Shown here in pieces: positions 23,344 through 32,327 of a stretch of 64,000 bases of DNA (its first letter is position 1; every line of letters starts with the position of its first letter). This DNA is from Mycobacterium sp. D16R12 (GTDB lineage Bacteria; Actinomycetota; Actinomycetes; Mycobacteriales; Mycobacteriaceae): positions 248,001-312,000 of the forward strand of contig NZ_MAFC01000002.1 of assembly GCF_002013465.1 (NCBI RefSeq), read 5' to 3'. The notes under the pieces were generated by a model that made no database searches, was not told the DNA's origin, and saw only the letters and a list, made by a program, of their open reading frames with translations. The position numbers and the translations under genes were made by a program.

Positions 23344-23360
23344 GGTGTTTTCCTTCTGAA

Positions 23361-24434
23361 TCATCCAACGGTGCCGAGAATGGGCTCGGACTCTCTAATT
23401 CCCTCGTCGCTAGGAGCTTGTCCCTCTCCGAACACGCGAACCCTCTGCTTGTCCCGGAGTTCGCGGTGCGCCCGGCTCGGAATCTCATAGCCGTAAAGTT
23501 CCTGAGCCTCCCTGGGCGTCATGGTGATCGAGCTTTTCGGCGGTACCGACAGCAGAACGCGGGCGCCGATGGGCACGGTGGCAGGTGAGATCAGCCGGAG
23601 CAGGATCAATTGCAGCCGCTTACTCATGCTGATCGCCGTGAATGCGGCGCTTATCGGTGGCACTATCACCGCGTCCAGCAGAGGGGCAACACTCAGCCCG
23701 GCCATCTCCCGCATCCACCGAGGCATGGTCGCCAAGGTGCCCCGGCGTAAAAACCAGGTGATCACCTTGGTGAACGGGCGCAACAGCAGTGGCATCGGTG
23801 GCAGCATCACCTCGGCACTGAGCAAGTGTTGCATCGCCTGCCGGGCGATATCAGAGCCGATGAGCTGCGGGCGCATCTTTTCGAAGTACTCGCTTATCCC
23901 CTCACGCGTTCGCGGGATATCGCCCGGGTCGCACGTCTGCAATTCCGCCGCGCGGGCGCATTCACTCCAGAACTGCGCTTCTTCGTTGTAGGAAAGCCGC
24001 CCAGGGCCGTACTTCTCGTACGCGAGCAGAATCGAATGCCAGGCCGTGAGATGGATCCACAACTGCGAGTCGGGATTGTTCGCGTCGTAGTTCTCGCCGG
24101 TGACCGGATCGACGCCGATGGCCTTGGAATGAATCTTGACCAGGACATCGGCCGCCTTGGCCGTCGACCTGCTGTCGTCAAAGGCGACCATCGCGAAGTA
24201 CCGCAAGGTTCGGTCGTAACGAGTCCGTGGCCGCGAATAGATCTCATGCGTCTTGTCCACGGCCGCAATCAATGCGGGATCAAGTTCCTCGATCACCACG
24301 GCACGCTGAAATCCAATGGACAGCGACGTCGGGTAGCTCCACACACGCCACGACACCGATTCGGGACCAAAGAAGCCATAGTCCTCAGCAGGTTCAACCT
24401 TCGGTAATGACAGCCACTCCCGGATCACGCTCAC
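23361..24434 (-). CDS. oxygenase MpaB-family protein (DUF2236)
   Basis: The 357-residue protein matches the DUF2236/MpaB family (heme-type oxygenase related to latex-clearing protein): RYFAMVAFDD, VDPVTGENYDANNPDSQLWIH and LTAWHSILLAYEKYGPG are recognisable. Members use conserved His and Arg residues for heme; the substrate is unknown. GTG 24434 is the start. A perfect palindrome lies 24 bases upstream. It heads an operon with a small membrane protein and a TetR gene. Confidence 0.85.
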   Translation of the reverse strand: MSVIREWLSLPKVEPAEDYGFFGPESVSWRVWSYPTSLSIGFQRAVVIEELDPALIAAVDKTHEIYSRPRTRYDRTLRYFAMVAFDDSRSTAKAADVLVKIHSKAIGVDPVTGENYDANNPDSQLWIHLTAWHSILLAYEKYGPGRLSYNEEAQFWSECARAAELQTCDPGDIPRTREGISEYFEKMRPQLIGSDIARQAMQHLLSAEVMLPPMPLLLRPFTKVITWFLRRGTLATMPRWMREMAGLSVAPLLDAVIVPPISAAFTAISMSKRLQLILLRLISPATVPIGARVLLSVPPKSSITMTPREAQELYGYEIPSRAHRELRDKQRVRVFGEGQAPSDEGIRESEPILGTVG

Positions 24435-24457
24435 AGGCCCGCTCCCTCTGCGTCAGT

Positions 24458-24498
24458 ATTCCTACGACATGTAGGAATTTCATACACAGCGTAGGATT
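24458..24498. promoter_or_regulatory. candidate TetR operator of the MpaB operon
   Basis: ATTCCTAC-GACAT-GTAGGAAT (24458-24478) is a perfect inverted repeat with 8-bp arms. A further half-site GTAGGATT at 24491-24498 lies exactly 20 bp (two helical turns) from the right arm. The location just upstream of the MpaB start suits autoregulation by the operon's TetR protein. Confidence 0.6.
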
Positions 24499-24614
24499 CA
24501 TGACGAGATCGCTTACGTCAAGGGGTAAAGCGTCAATTAATGGACTCACCCGCCCGAGCCCTACGCGCACACGAGATCGGTAGTGATTACTACAAGGCGT
24601 AGTTGGCAGTGGCA

Positions 24615-24620
24615 TAGACT
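24615..24620 (+). promoter_or_regulatory. candidate -10 of a leaderless ctaA transcript
   Basis: TAGACT ends six bases before the ctaA GTG at 24627 and no ribosome site is visible, the pattern of a leaderless mRNA. Confidence 0.4.
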
Positions 24621-24626
24621 CATCGC

Positions 24627-25613
24627 GTGCTATATCGGGCGTTTTTGCGGGTAGTCGATCTACTGCCGATACCGAGCCTGCGGACGCAGCGCCTCATTGC
24701 CGCGGCGGTAGTGCTGACCCAGGGTGGAATCGCCGTGACCGGTGCCGTGGTTCGCGTCACCGCCTCCGGCCTGGGGTGCCCCACCTGGCCACAGTGCTTC
24801 CCCGGGAGTTTCACCCCTGTCGCCGTCGCCGAGGTGCCGCGCATCCATCAGGCCGTCGAATTCGGCAACCGGATGATCAGCTTTCTGGTGGTTATCACCG
24901 CCGCGTTGGCAGTACTGGCCGTGACTCGTGCACGGCGCCGGCGCGAGGTCCTCGTGTACGCCTGGCTGATGCCGGCCTCGACGGTCCTGCAGGCGGTCAT
25001 CGGTGGCATCACCGTACTGACCGGCCTGTTGTGGTGGACGGTCGCGATCCATCTGCTGGTATCGATGGGCATGGTGTGGCTGGCAACGCTGCTCTACGTG
25101 AAAGTCGGTGAGCCCGATGTCGTTTCCGACTTCCCCATGGTTCCGCCGCCTCCCGCGCCGCTGCGCCGGCTGACCGCGCTGATCGGCGTGACGTTGGCCG
25201 GGATCCTGGTCGCCGGAACGCTGGTGACAGGAGCAGGACCACATGCCGGCGACAAAAGCGTCACCCGCGTGGTGCCCCGGTTGCAGGTCGAGATCACCAC
25301 ATTGGTGCATCTGCACGGCACACTGCTCATCGCCTACCTGGCGCTGCTCCTGGGGCTGGGATTCGGGCTCGCTGCCGTCGGTGTGACCAGAGCCATCTGG
25401 GCGCGGTTCACGGTGTTGGCGGCACTGACACTGGCCCAGGGCCTCGTGGGCGTCGTGCAGTTCTACACGGGTGTGCCCGCCGTGCTCGTCGCCGTTCATG
25501 TCGCGGGTGCGGCTGCGTGCACGGCGGCCACCGCTGCACTGTGGGCGGCGCTGACCACCCCGGCGCTAGCCGCGTCGGTGCTGCCCCAGCGGGCCCAGGC
25601 CCAGGCGTTCTAA
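24627..25613 (+). CDS. ctaA: heme A synthase CtaA (COX15/CtaA family)
   Basis: The 328-residue membrane protein has eight hydrophobic segments. Histidines in the helices (RIHQAVEFGNR, IHLLVSMGM, VHLHGTLLIAY, VHVAGAAAC) fit heme binding, and the pair GLGCPTWPQC resembles the redox cysteines of Bacillus-type CtaA. It converts heme O to heme A for cytochrome aa3. The 3-prime end overlaps the convergent ATP-grasp gene by 48 bases. ctaB lies about 2.2 kb away. Confidence 0.93.
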   Translation: MLYRAFLRVVDLLPIPSLRTQRLIAAAVVLTQGGIAVTGAVVRVTASGLGCPTWPQCFPGSFTPVAVAEVPRIHQAVEFGNRMISFLVVITAALAVLAVTRARRRREVLVYAWLMPASTVLQAVIGGITVLTGLLWWTVAIHLLVSMGMVWLATLLYVKVGEPDVVSDFPMVPPPPAPLRRLTALIGVTLAGILVAGTLVTGAGPHAGDKSVTRVVPRLQVEITTLVHLHGTLLIAYLALLLGLGFGLAAVGVTRAIWARFTVLAALTLAQGLVGVVQFYTGVPAVLVAVHVAGAAACTAATAALWAALTTPALAASVLPQRAQAQAF

Positions 25614-26531
25614 CGCATCCTCGACACCGATCACGAACTTTCGTTGCGCCAGATCGCGCTCCTCGGTCTCCAGCTGACGCCATCCCAGAGACGGCTCGAC
25701 CAGCTCCAGCTCCAGTAGCCGTGGGTCGTCGTCGTGCACCCCGCCGATGACATCGACGCGCGCGTACAGCAGCTCCGTCATGGCGACACCGGATTTGGTG
25801 GCCGCCGCGGCGAGCGCGGTGGCACCGAATCTCCAGAGCGCCGACGACGGCCTCACCGGCGCCAGCTGCTCGGAGTGGAACAGACCCGACTCGTCGACGT
25901 CGGCGGCGGCACCCGGCGGAGGCAGCAATGCCCCCTTGGTAAACGCATGGGACGGTTCGCCATTGAGGAAGACCAACGCTGTTTCGCCGTGCACATCGAC
26001 ACGAGGATCGTAGGGCTGGATGAGGACGGTGCGGCCCTCATCTTGGAGCGCCTCGGCATGATTGCGTGCGGCCTCCGGGCAGGTGAAGCGGCCCGCACCG
26101 CGCGAACCACCGGCGACCGCGGGCTTGATCACCAGCTCGCCGTCAGGCAGGACGATGGGCTCGCCGGGCGCGAAAAAGGTACTCGGGACGGTCGGAATAC
26201 CCACTGCGGCAAGATCATTCAGATAGCGCTTATCGGTGTTCCAGCGCACCACCGGCAGCGGGTTGAGCACATTGCGCACCGATCCGGCCCACTGCAGGAA
26301 CTCATCCAGGCGTTCGGGATAGTCCCAGGTCGCGCGCAGGATCACCAGATCGGCTTGCGCGGCCTCGGGGTCATCCCAGGACAGCCACCGGGCGTGCAGA
26401 TCGCGAACACGCAGCGCAGCAACAAGTTCGGCGTCGTCACCGTCACCGGAGACGAGTTGTGGGCAACCGGCCAGAACGATACGCGGATGGAAGATATCCG
26501 GCCGTCCCAGCCTTACGTCCGGGCGACCCAC
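25566..26531 (-). CDS. ATP-grasp superfamily protein
   Basis: The 321-residue protein has an N-terminal domain (AQADLVILRATWDYPERL) and an ATP-grasp core: VVRWNTDKRYLNDLAAVGIPTVP, ELVIKPAVAGGSRGAGRF, then LIQPYDPRVDVHGETALVFL and LELELVEPSL. This layout resembles RimK or glutathione synthetase-like ligases that join a carboxylate to an amine. The product is unknown. GTG 26531 overlaps the end of the 110-residue neighbour by 19 bases, suggesting coupling. The tail overlaps ctaA convergently. Confidence 0.85.
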   Translation of the reverse strand: MGRPDVRLGRPDIFHPRIVLAGCPQLVSGDGDDAELVAALRVRDLHARWLSWDDPEAAQADLVILRATWDYPERLDEFLQWAGSVRNVLNPLPVVRWNTDKRYLNDLAAVGIPTVPSTFFAPGEPIVLPDGELVIKPAVAGGSRGAGRFTCPEAARNHAEALQDEGRTVLIQPYDPRVDVHGETALVFLNGEPSHAFTKGALLPPPGAAADVDESGLFHSEQLAPVRPSSALWRFGATALAAAATKSGVAMTELLYARVDVIGGVHDDDPRLLELELVEPSLGWRQLETEERDLAQRKFVIGVEDALERLGLGPLGQHRRG

Positions 26532-26845
26532 CCGGCCATCTTCTTGGCGTGACCCGGTGCCGGGTTGGCGGTGCTGACGAGTTCGCGGTCCCATTCCTCG
26601 ACAGGCTCGATGCCTTCGACGGCCGCCACCGCAGCGTGCGCCGTCGCGAGGTCGGCGACCACCTGATCACCCAGGATGCCGTCGGCACCGACCAGGGTGA
26701 TCCGGACGCCCGCCTGGCCTACGGGCTGCAACACGGCCTTGGTGGGCATGTGATGCGCCTTCACGAATGCGGTCAGTGCGCGGTGCACCGAGGGAGACAC
26801 AGACACCTTCCGCTGCTTCTCGGCTGGCTGGGCTTCGTCGGTCAT
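26513..26845 (-). CDS. conserved hypothetical protein, 110 residues
   Basis: This small soluble protein starts MTDEAQPAEKQRKVSVS; a basic N-terminus is followed by an alpha/beta stretch (AVLQPVGQAGVRITLVGADG) and a tail ending KKMAGWVART. I recognise no domain. The start ATG 26845 lies 34 bases from the divergent qor gene; a longer frame to 26998 would run into qor. It is coupled to the ATP-grasp gene by overlap. Confidence 0.7.
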   Translation of the reverse strand: MTDEAQPAEKQRKVSVSPSVHRALTAFVKAHHMPTKAVLQPVGQAGVRITLVGADGILGDQVVADLATAHAAVAAVEGIEPVEEWDRELVSTANPAPGHAKKMAGWVART

Positions 26846-26879
26846 ATGTAGAGCGTACGTGGCCTGGATACTGGTACCC

Positions 26880-27857
26880 ATGCGTGCCATCGAAGTGCCC
26901 GTGACCGGCGGACCTGACGTCCTCACCCTCGTCGAAAAGACCGACCCGACACCGGGCCCCGGCCAGGTGCTCATCGCCGTCGACGCGGTGGGGGTCAACT
27001 TTCGCGATATCTACCTCCGCAACGGCAGCTACCCCGCTCCGCTCCCCCATATCCCGGGTTCGGAGGTCAGCGGAGTGGTGAGTGCGGTCGGCGAGGGCGT
27101 CGAGGACCTCGTCCCCGGGGACCGCGTCGCCAGCCCGGTAGCGGCCTGGGGATATGCCGAATCCACCACTGCACCCGCAGATTTCACCGCGAAAGTGCCC
27201 GCGGGCCTGTCCGCGTCAGTTGCCGCCAGCGCGCTACTGCAAGGCATCACCGCGCATTACCTACTCACCTCGGTCTATCCCGTAGCCGCGGGTGACACCG
27301 TGCTGGTGCACGCCGGAGCCGGCGGTATGGGCTTGCTGCTGACCCAGTGGGCCGCCCATCGCGGCGTCAGGGTCATCACCACCGTGTCCAGCGCGGCCAA
27401 AGAAAGGCTGTCCCGCGAGGCCGGCGCCACTGAGGTGCTGGCCTACCCCGATCCTGCCGATCCGGCGGAATTCGCCGCACGAATCCTGGAATTGACCTCG
27501 GGAGAAGGTGTCGCGGTCGCCTACGACGGCGTCGGCAAGTCGACCTTCGAGGCAAGCCTGGCGGCAGTCCGGGTACGCGGCCTGATCGCGCTCTACGGCG
27601 CGGCCAGTGGCCAGGTGCCGCCCTTCGACCCGCAGCGCCTGACCGCGAAGTCGGCAGTGCTCACCCGGCCCACCATGAGCCATTTCATCCGAACCCCCGA
27701 AGAATTCACCTGGCGAGCAGGCGATGTCCTGGACCTGGTGTCACGCGGGACATTGAAGATCACCGTCGGAGCAAGCTATCCGCTGGATCAGGCCGCGCAA
27801 GCGCATATCGACCTGGAGGCGCGTAAGACCACCGGGTCGGTCGTACTAGTGCCCTAG
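26880..27857 (+). CDS. qor: NADPH:quinone oxidoreductase, zinc-free MDR family
   Basis: The 325-residue protein has a GroES-like N-terminal domain ([25 protein letters not shown]) and a Rossmann domain ([18 protein letters not shown]). The zinc ligands of alcohol dehydrogenases are missing, as expected for quinone reductases. ATG 26880 is chosen over 26859 because it matches the family N-terminus MRAIEV; GATACT lies seven bases before it, so the transcript may be leaderless. The orthologue Rv1454c has the same neighbours. Convergent overlap of 12 bases with ctaB. Confidence 0.92.
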   Translation: MRAIEVPVTGGPDVLTLVEKTDPTPGPGQVLIAVDAVGVNFRDIYLRNGSYPAPLPHIPGSEVSGVVSAVGEGVEDLVPGDRVASPVAAWGYAESTTAPADFTAKVPAGLSASVAASALLQGITAHYLLTSVYPVAAGDTVLVHAGAGGMGLLLTQWAAHRGVRVITTVSSAAKERLSREAGATEVLAYPDPADPAEFAARILELTSGEGVAVAYDGVGKSTFEASLAAVRVRGLIALYGAASGQVPPFDPQRLTAKSAVLTRPTMSHFIRTPEEFTWRAGDVLDLVSRGTLKITVGASYPLDQAAQAHIDLEARKTTGSVVLVP

Positions 27858-28790
27858 TAACCCATTGCTCAACAACAGCGGCCAGCCGACCACCGAGTCC
27901 ACGGCCAGCGCGCAGAAGACGACGGCCAAATAGTTGTTCGACTGCAAGAACAAGCGCAGCGGTTTGATCGGCTGCCCCTTGCGCACACCCGAGTACAGCT
28001 GGTGTGCCATCGCCAGGAACCACACCCCGGCCAAGAACGCGACCACGGCGTAAATAACACCCGCGGCCAGTGCGAGCACCAGCGTGGCCAGCACCGTCAG
28101 CCAGGTGTAGATGAGGATCAGCTTGGTGACCTTCTCCTCGGTGGCGATCACGGGCAGCATGGGGACGCCCGCAGCGCGGTAGTCCTCCTTGTAGCGCATC
28201 GCGAGCGCCCAGGTGTGCGGCGGTGTCCAGAAGAAGATGATCGCGAACATCACCAACGCGGGCCACGCAATCGTGTCGGTGACCGCCGACCAGCCGATCA
28301 TCACCGGCATGCATCCGGCCGCCCCGCCCCAGACCACGTTCTGTGCGGTGCGGCGCTTGAGCACCAGCGTGTAGATGAACACGTAAAAGGCGATGGTGGC
28401 CACGGCGAGCACACCGGACAGCAGGTTGGCGGTCCACCACAGCCAGGCGAACGCCCCGATGCCGAGCACTATCCCGAAGATCAGCGCGTTGCGAGTGGTG
28501 ACCGACGCGGTGGCCAACGGCCGGCGCGCGGTGCGCTTCATGACCTTGTCGATATCGGCATCGGCCACACAGTTCAGGGTGTTGGCACTGGCCGCGGCCA
28601 TAATCCCGCCGAGCAGGGTATTCAGGATGAGCAGCGGATTCACATGACCGCGATCGGCAAGCAACATCGCGGGAATCGTGGTGACCAGCAGCAACTCGAT
28701 GACCCGCGGCTTGGTCAGGGCGACATAGGCGAGGATGGTCGAAAAGAACGGGCCGCGGGCACGCGCGCCTTGCGTCTCTCGCATCCGCAC
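27846..28790 (-). CDS. ctaB: protoheme IX farnesyltransferase CtaB
   Basis: The 314-residue UbiA-family membrane protein has about nine helices. The aspartate-rich prenyl-binding motif reads [20 protein letters not shown] and a second lies in [14 protein letters not shown]. It makes heme O from heme B and farnesyl diphosphate, the step before CtaA. GTG 28790 follows AGGAGG at good spacing; ATG 28784 is also possible. Confidence 0.95.
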   Translation of the reverse strand: MRMRETQGARARGPFFSTILAYVALTKPRVIELLLVTTIPAMLLADRGHVNPLLILNTLLGGIMAAASANTLNCVADADIDKVMKRTARRPLATASVTTRNALIFGIVLGIGAFAWLWWTANLLSGVLAVATIAFYVFIYTLVLKRRTAQNVVWGGAAGCMPVMIGWSAVTDTIAWPALVMFAIIFFWTPPHTWALAMRYKEDYRAAGVPMLPVIATEEKVTKLILIYTWLTVLATLVLALAAGVIYAVVAFLAGVWFLAMAHQLYSGVRKGQPIKPLRLFLQSNNYLAVVFCALAVDSVVGWPLLLSNGLLGH

Positions 28791-28998
28791 CGCGCTGATC
28801 CTCCTGGGTAATTATCCGGTGAGCCAGCCGACCCGCGGCACTGAGCGCTCTACTACAGACGATGGTAGACCGCCAGGGTCGCGCGTCGACAACCAAGGTC
28901 GACCCACGGAAGTGAACATAGGTTGTCCGTGACCGGACTATCACATTGCCTGAATGGCGTGACCCGGCCGTGAGGCAGCGGAGCGAAATCCGCCGCAC

Positions 28999-29004
28999 TA
29001 CGAT
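28999..29004 (+). promoter_or_regulatory. candidate -10 of a leaderless tkt transcript
   Basis: TACGAT ends six bases before the tkt GTG at 29011 and no ribosome site precedes the gene. The 220-base gap to ctaB (28791-29010) is otherwise unremarkable. Confidence 0.4.
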
Positions 29005-29010
29005 GGGCCC

Positions 29011-31140
29011 GTGACCGCGATCCCGCATGAACTGGCGGAAATCCCGACCGATATCCCAACCCTCACCCGGGCCAACCACCCGGATGACTGGACTGACCTG
29101 GACTCGCGCGCGGTAGACACCGTGCGGGTGCTGGCCGCCGATGCCGTGCAGAAGGTCGGCAATGGGCACCCCGGCACCGCGATGAGCCTGGCGCCCTTGG
29201 CGTACACGCTTTTCCAGCGCCAGCTGCGACATGACCCCAGTGACACCACGTGGATCGGGCGCGACCGATTCGTGCTGTCCTGCGGCCACAGCAGCCTGAC
29301 CCTGTACTTACAGCTGTACTTGGGCGGGTTCGGCCTGGAGCTCTCCGACATCGAGGCTCTGCGCACCTGGGGCTCGCTGACCCCGGGCCACCCCGAGTAC
29401 CATCACACCAAGGGCGTGGAGATCACGACCGGCCCGCTCGGCCAGGGCCTGGCCTCGGCGGTCGGCATGTCGATGGCCTCGCGTTACGAGCGTGGCCTCT
29501 TCGACCCGGACGCCGCCCCCGGCACCAGCCCGTTCGACCACTTCATCTACGTCATCGCCTCCGACGGCGACATCGAGGAGGGCGTGACCTCCGAAGCGTC
29601 CTCGCTGGCCGGTACCCAGCAGCTCGGCAACCTCATCGTCATCTGGGACGACAACGAGATCTCCATCGAACACGACACCAAGATCGCGCTCAGCGAGGAC
29701 ACCGCGGCCCGATACGAGGCATACGGCTGGCACGTGCAGACCGTTATCGGCGGTGAGAACGTCGCCGGTATCGAAGAGGCCCTGGCCAACGCACGCGCGG
29801 TCACCGACCGTCCGTCGTTCATCGCCCTGCGCACCATCATTGGCTTTCCGGCACCTACCAAGATGAACACCGGCGGCGTACACGGCTCGGCCCTGGGCGC
29901 CGACGAGGTGGCCGCCACCAAGAAGATCCTGGGATTCGACCCGGACAAGTCGTTCGATGTCGCCCCCGAGGTGATCGAGCACACACGCGCCCTGGTGCAG
30001 CGCGGTAAGCAAGAACATGCCGCGTGGGACAAGGGCTTTGACGCCTGGGCCGCCCGCGAACCCGAGCGCAAGGCGTTACTGGACCGGCTGCTGGCCGGGG
30101 CCCTGCCCGAGGGCTGGGACGATGACCTGCCGTCCTGGGAGCCCGGATCCAAGGGTGTCGCCACCCGCGCGGCCTCCGGCGACACACTGTCGGCACTCGG
30201 CCCCAAGTTGCCCGAGCTGTGGGGTGGATCCGCCGACCTCGCGGGCAGCAACAACACCACCATCAAGGGCGCCGACTCGTTCGGCCCCACGTCCATCGCG
30301 ACCTCCGATTGGAACGCCCAACCATACGGGCGCACACTGCATTTCGGCATCCGCGAGCACGCCATGGGCTCGATCCTGTCCGGCATCGTGCTGCACGGCC
30401 CCACCCGCGCCTATGGCGGAACATTCATGCAGTTCGCCGACTACATGAGGCCGGCGGTGCGCCTGGCCGCGTTGATGAACATCGACCCGATCTACGTCTG
30501 GACACACGACTCGATCGGCCTCGGCGAGGACGGCCCGACCCACCAGCCGGTGGAGCACCTGGCCGCCCTGCGCGCCATCCCCAACCTGTCGGTGGTGCGT
30601 CCCGGTGACGCCAACGAAACCGCGTACGCCTGGGCGACCGTCCTGGAACGTCAATCCAGCACCGGCCCAGTCGGTTTGGCGCTGACCCGCCAGGGTGTGC
30701 CGATCTTGGAGGGCACCAGCCGCGAGGGTGTGTCCAAGGGCGCCTATGTGCTGGAAGCAGCCAGTGACAATCCAGCGGAAACGCCCGACGTGATCCTCAT
30801 CGGCACCGGCTCGGAGCTGCAGCTTGCCGTCGAAGCCAAGAAGATTCTGGCCACCAAGGGAATTGCGGCCTCCGTGGTGTCGTTCCCATGCGTGGAATGG
30901 TTCGAGTCCCAGCCCCAGGAATACCGCGACAGCGTGCTGCCGCCATCGGTGCGTGCCCGAGTGGTCGTGGAGGCCGGAATCGCCCAGAGCTGGTACAAGT
31001 TCACCGGCGACGCCGGTCAGATCGTCTCGCTGGAGCACTTCGGAGCTTCCGCCGACGACAAGACCCTGTTCCGTGAGTTCGGCTTCACCCCGGATGCAGT
31101 GGCTGCGGCCGCCGAAAGGTCCATCGCAGCAGCTCAATAA
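29011..31140 (+). CDS. tkt: transketolase
   Basis: The 709-residue thiamine diphosphate enzyme of the pentose phosphate pathway transfers two-carbon units between sugars. Visible motifs are GNGHPGTAMSLAPLAY, GPLGQGLASAVGMS, the ThDP site SDGDIEEGVTSEA with WDDNEISIEH, and the transketolase signature GEDGPTHQPVEHLAALR. First gene of tkt-tal-zwf-opcA-pgl. GTG 29011. Confidence 0.98.
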   Translation: MTAIPHELAEIPTDIPTLTRANHPDDWTDLDSRAVDTVRVLAADAVQKVGNGHPGTAMSLAPLAYTLFQRQLRHDPSDTTWIGRDRFVLSCGHSSLTLYLQLYLGGFGLELSDIEALRTWGSLTPGHPEYHHTKGVEITTGPLGQGLASAVGMSMASRYERGLFDPDAAPGTSPFDHFIYVIASDGDIEEGVTSEASSLAGTQQLGNLIVIWDDNEISIEHDTKIALSEDTAARYEAYGWHVQTVIGGENVAGIEEALANARAVTDRPSFIALRTIIGFPAPTKMNTGGVHGSALGADEVAATKKILGFDPDKSFDVAPEVIEHTRALVQRGKQEHAAWDKGFDAWAAREPERKALLDRLLAGALPEGWDDDLPSWEPGSKGVATRAASGDTLSALGPKLPELWGGSADLAGSNNTTIKGADSFGPTSIATSDWNAQPYGRTLHFGIREHAMGSILSGIVLHGPTRAYGGTFMQFADYMRPAVRLAALMNIDPIYVWTHDSIGLGEDGPTHQPVEHLAALRAIPNLSVVRPGDANETAYAWATVLERQSSTGPVGLALTRQGVPILEGTSREGVSKGAYVLEAASDNPAETPDVILIGTGSELQLAVEAKKILATKGIAASVVSFPCVEWFESQPQEYRDSVLPPSVRARVVVEAGIAQSWYKFTGDAGQIVSLEHFGASADDKTLFREFGFTPDAVAAAAERSIAAAQ

Positions 31141-31164
31141 CCCCGAATCTGAAGGGATAGATCG

Positions 31165-32292
31165 ATGACTGATCAGAACGCTAATCTCGCCGAACTGAGC
31201 GAAGCCGGAGTTGCCGTCTGGCTCGACGATCTCTCCCGGGACCGACTCACCTCGGGCAACCTCGCCGAGTTGATCGCCACCAGGAGCATCGTCGGGGTCA
31301 CCACCAACCCGGCGATCTTCCAGGCCGCCCTGTCCAAGGGGCACGCGTACGACGCACAGATCGCCGAACTGGCCGAGCGCGGCGCCGATGTCGACTCGGC
31401 AATCCGCACCGCCACCACCGACGACGTGCGGGCCGCGTGCGATGTGTTGGCTCCCCAGTACGAAGCCTCCGAAGGTGTGGACGGCCGAGTCTCCATCGAG
31501 GTGGACCCGCGCCTGGCCCACGACACCGACAAGACCATCCTGCAGGCCATCGAGCTGTGGAAGATCGTCGACCGGCCGAACGTGCTGATCAAGATTCCGG
31601 CCACCAAGGCAGGTCTGCCCGCGATCGCGGCGGTGATCGCGGAGGGCATCTCGGTGAACGTCACCCTGATCTTCTCGGTGGAACGCCACAAGGAAGTGAT
31701 GGACGCCTACCTGACCGGCCTGGAGGCCGCCAAGGAAGCGGGCCGCGACCTTTCCAAGATCCACTCGGTGGCATCGTTCTTCGTCTCGCGGGTGGACTCC
31801 GAGATCGACAAGCGCCTTGAGGACATCGGCAATGGGCAGGCGCTGTCCCTGCGCGGACGTGCCGGGGTCGCCAACGCCCGTCTGGCCTACCAGGCCTACG
31901 AGAAGGTCTTCGATCATGGTCACCGGTTCGCCGAGCTCAAGAAGGCCGGCGCACGGGTGCAGCGCCCGCTGTGGGCCTCGACCGGAGTCAAGAATCCCGA
32001 CTACGACGACACGATGTACGTCGTGGACCTGGTGGCTCCGCACACCGTCAACACCATGCCCGAGAAGACGCTCGATGCGGTTGCCGACCACGGCATCGTC
32101 ACCGGAAACACGATTCACGGGACCTACGACGGCGCCCACGCGGTCTTCCATGAGCTGACCCGCGCTGGGATCGATCTGGATGATGTGTTCGAGGTGCTCG
32201 AAACCGAAGGCGTCGACAAGTTCGAGGTCGCCTGGAATGAGCTCATCGACGCCACCCAAGCCCAACTCGACGCGGTATCCACCAAGGAGTGA
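31165..32292 (+). CDS. tal: transaldolase
   Basis: The 375-residue long-form transaldolase moves dihydroxyacetone units from sedoheptulose 7-phosphate. Family motifs are [13 protein letters not shown] and the Schiff-base lysine segment [26 protein letters not shown] precedes ATG 31165, 24 bases after tkt. Same operon. Confidence 0.97.
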   Translation: MTDQNANLAELSEAGVAVWLDDLSRDRLTSGNLAELIATRSIVGVTTNPAIFQAALSKGHAYDAQIAELAERGADVDSAIRTATTDDVRAACDVLAPQYEASEGVDGRVSIEVDPRLAHDTDKTILQAIELWKIVDRPNVLIKIPATKAGLPAIAAVIAEGISVNVTLIFSVERHKEVMDAYLTGLEAAKEAGRDLSKIHSVASFFVSRVDSEIDKRLEDIGNGQALSLRGRAGVANARLAYQAYEKVFDHGHRFAELKKAGARVQRPLWASTGVKNPDYDDTMYVVDLVAPHTVNTMPEKTLDAVADHGIVTGNTIHGTYDGAHAVFHELTRAGIDLDDVFEVLETEGVDKFEVAWNELIDATQAQLDAVSTKE

Positions 32293-32327
32293 GCGTGGAT
32301 GACGGTCTTCACACGAAAGGCTCATCC

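Noticed and set aside
27760..29289. 509-codon frame overlapping ctaB
   Set aside because: Same strand but another frame of ctaB and antisense to tkt; Arg/His-rich translation without domain.
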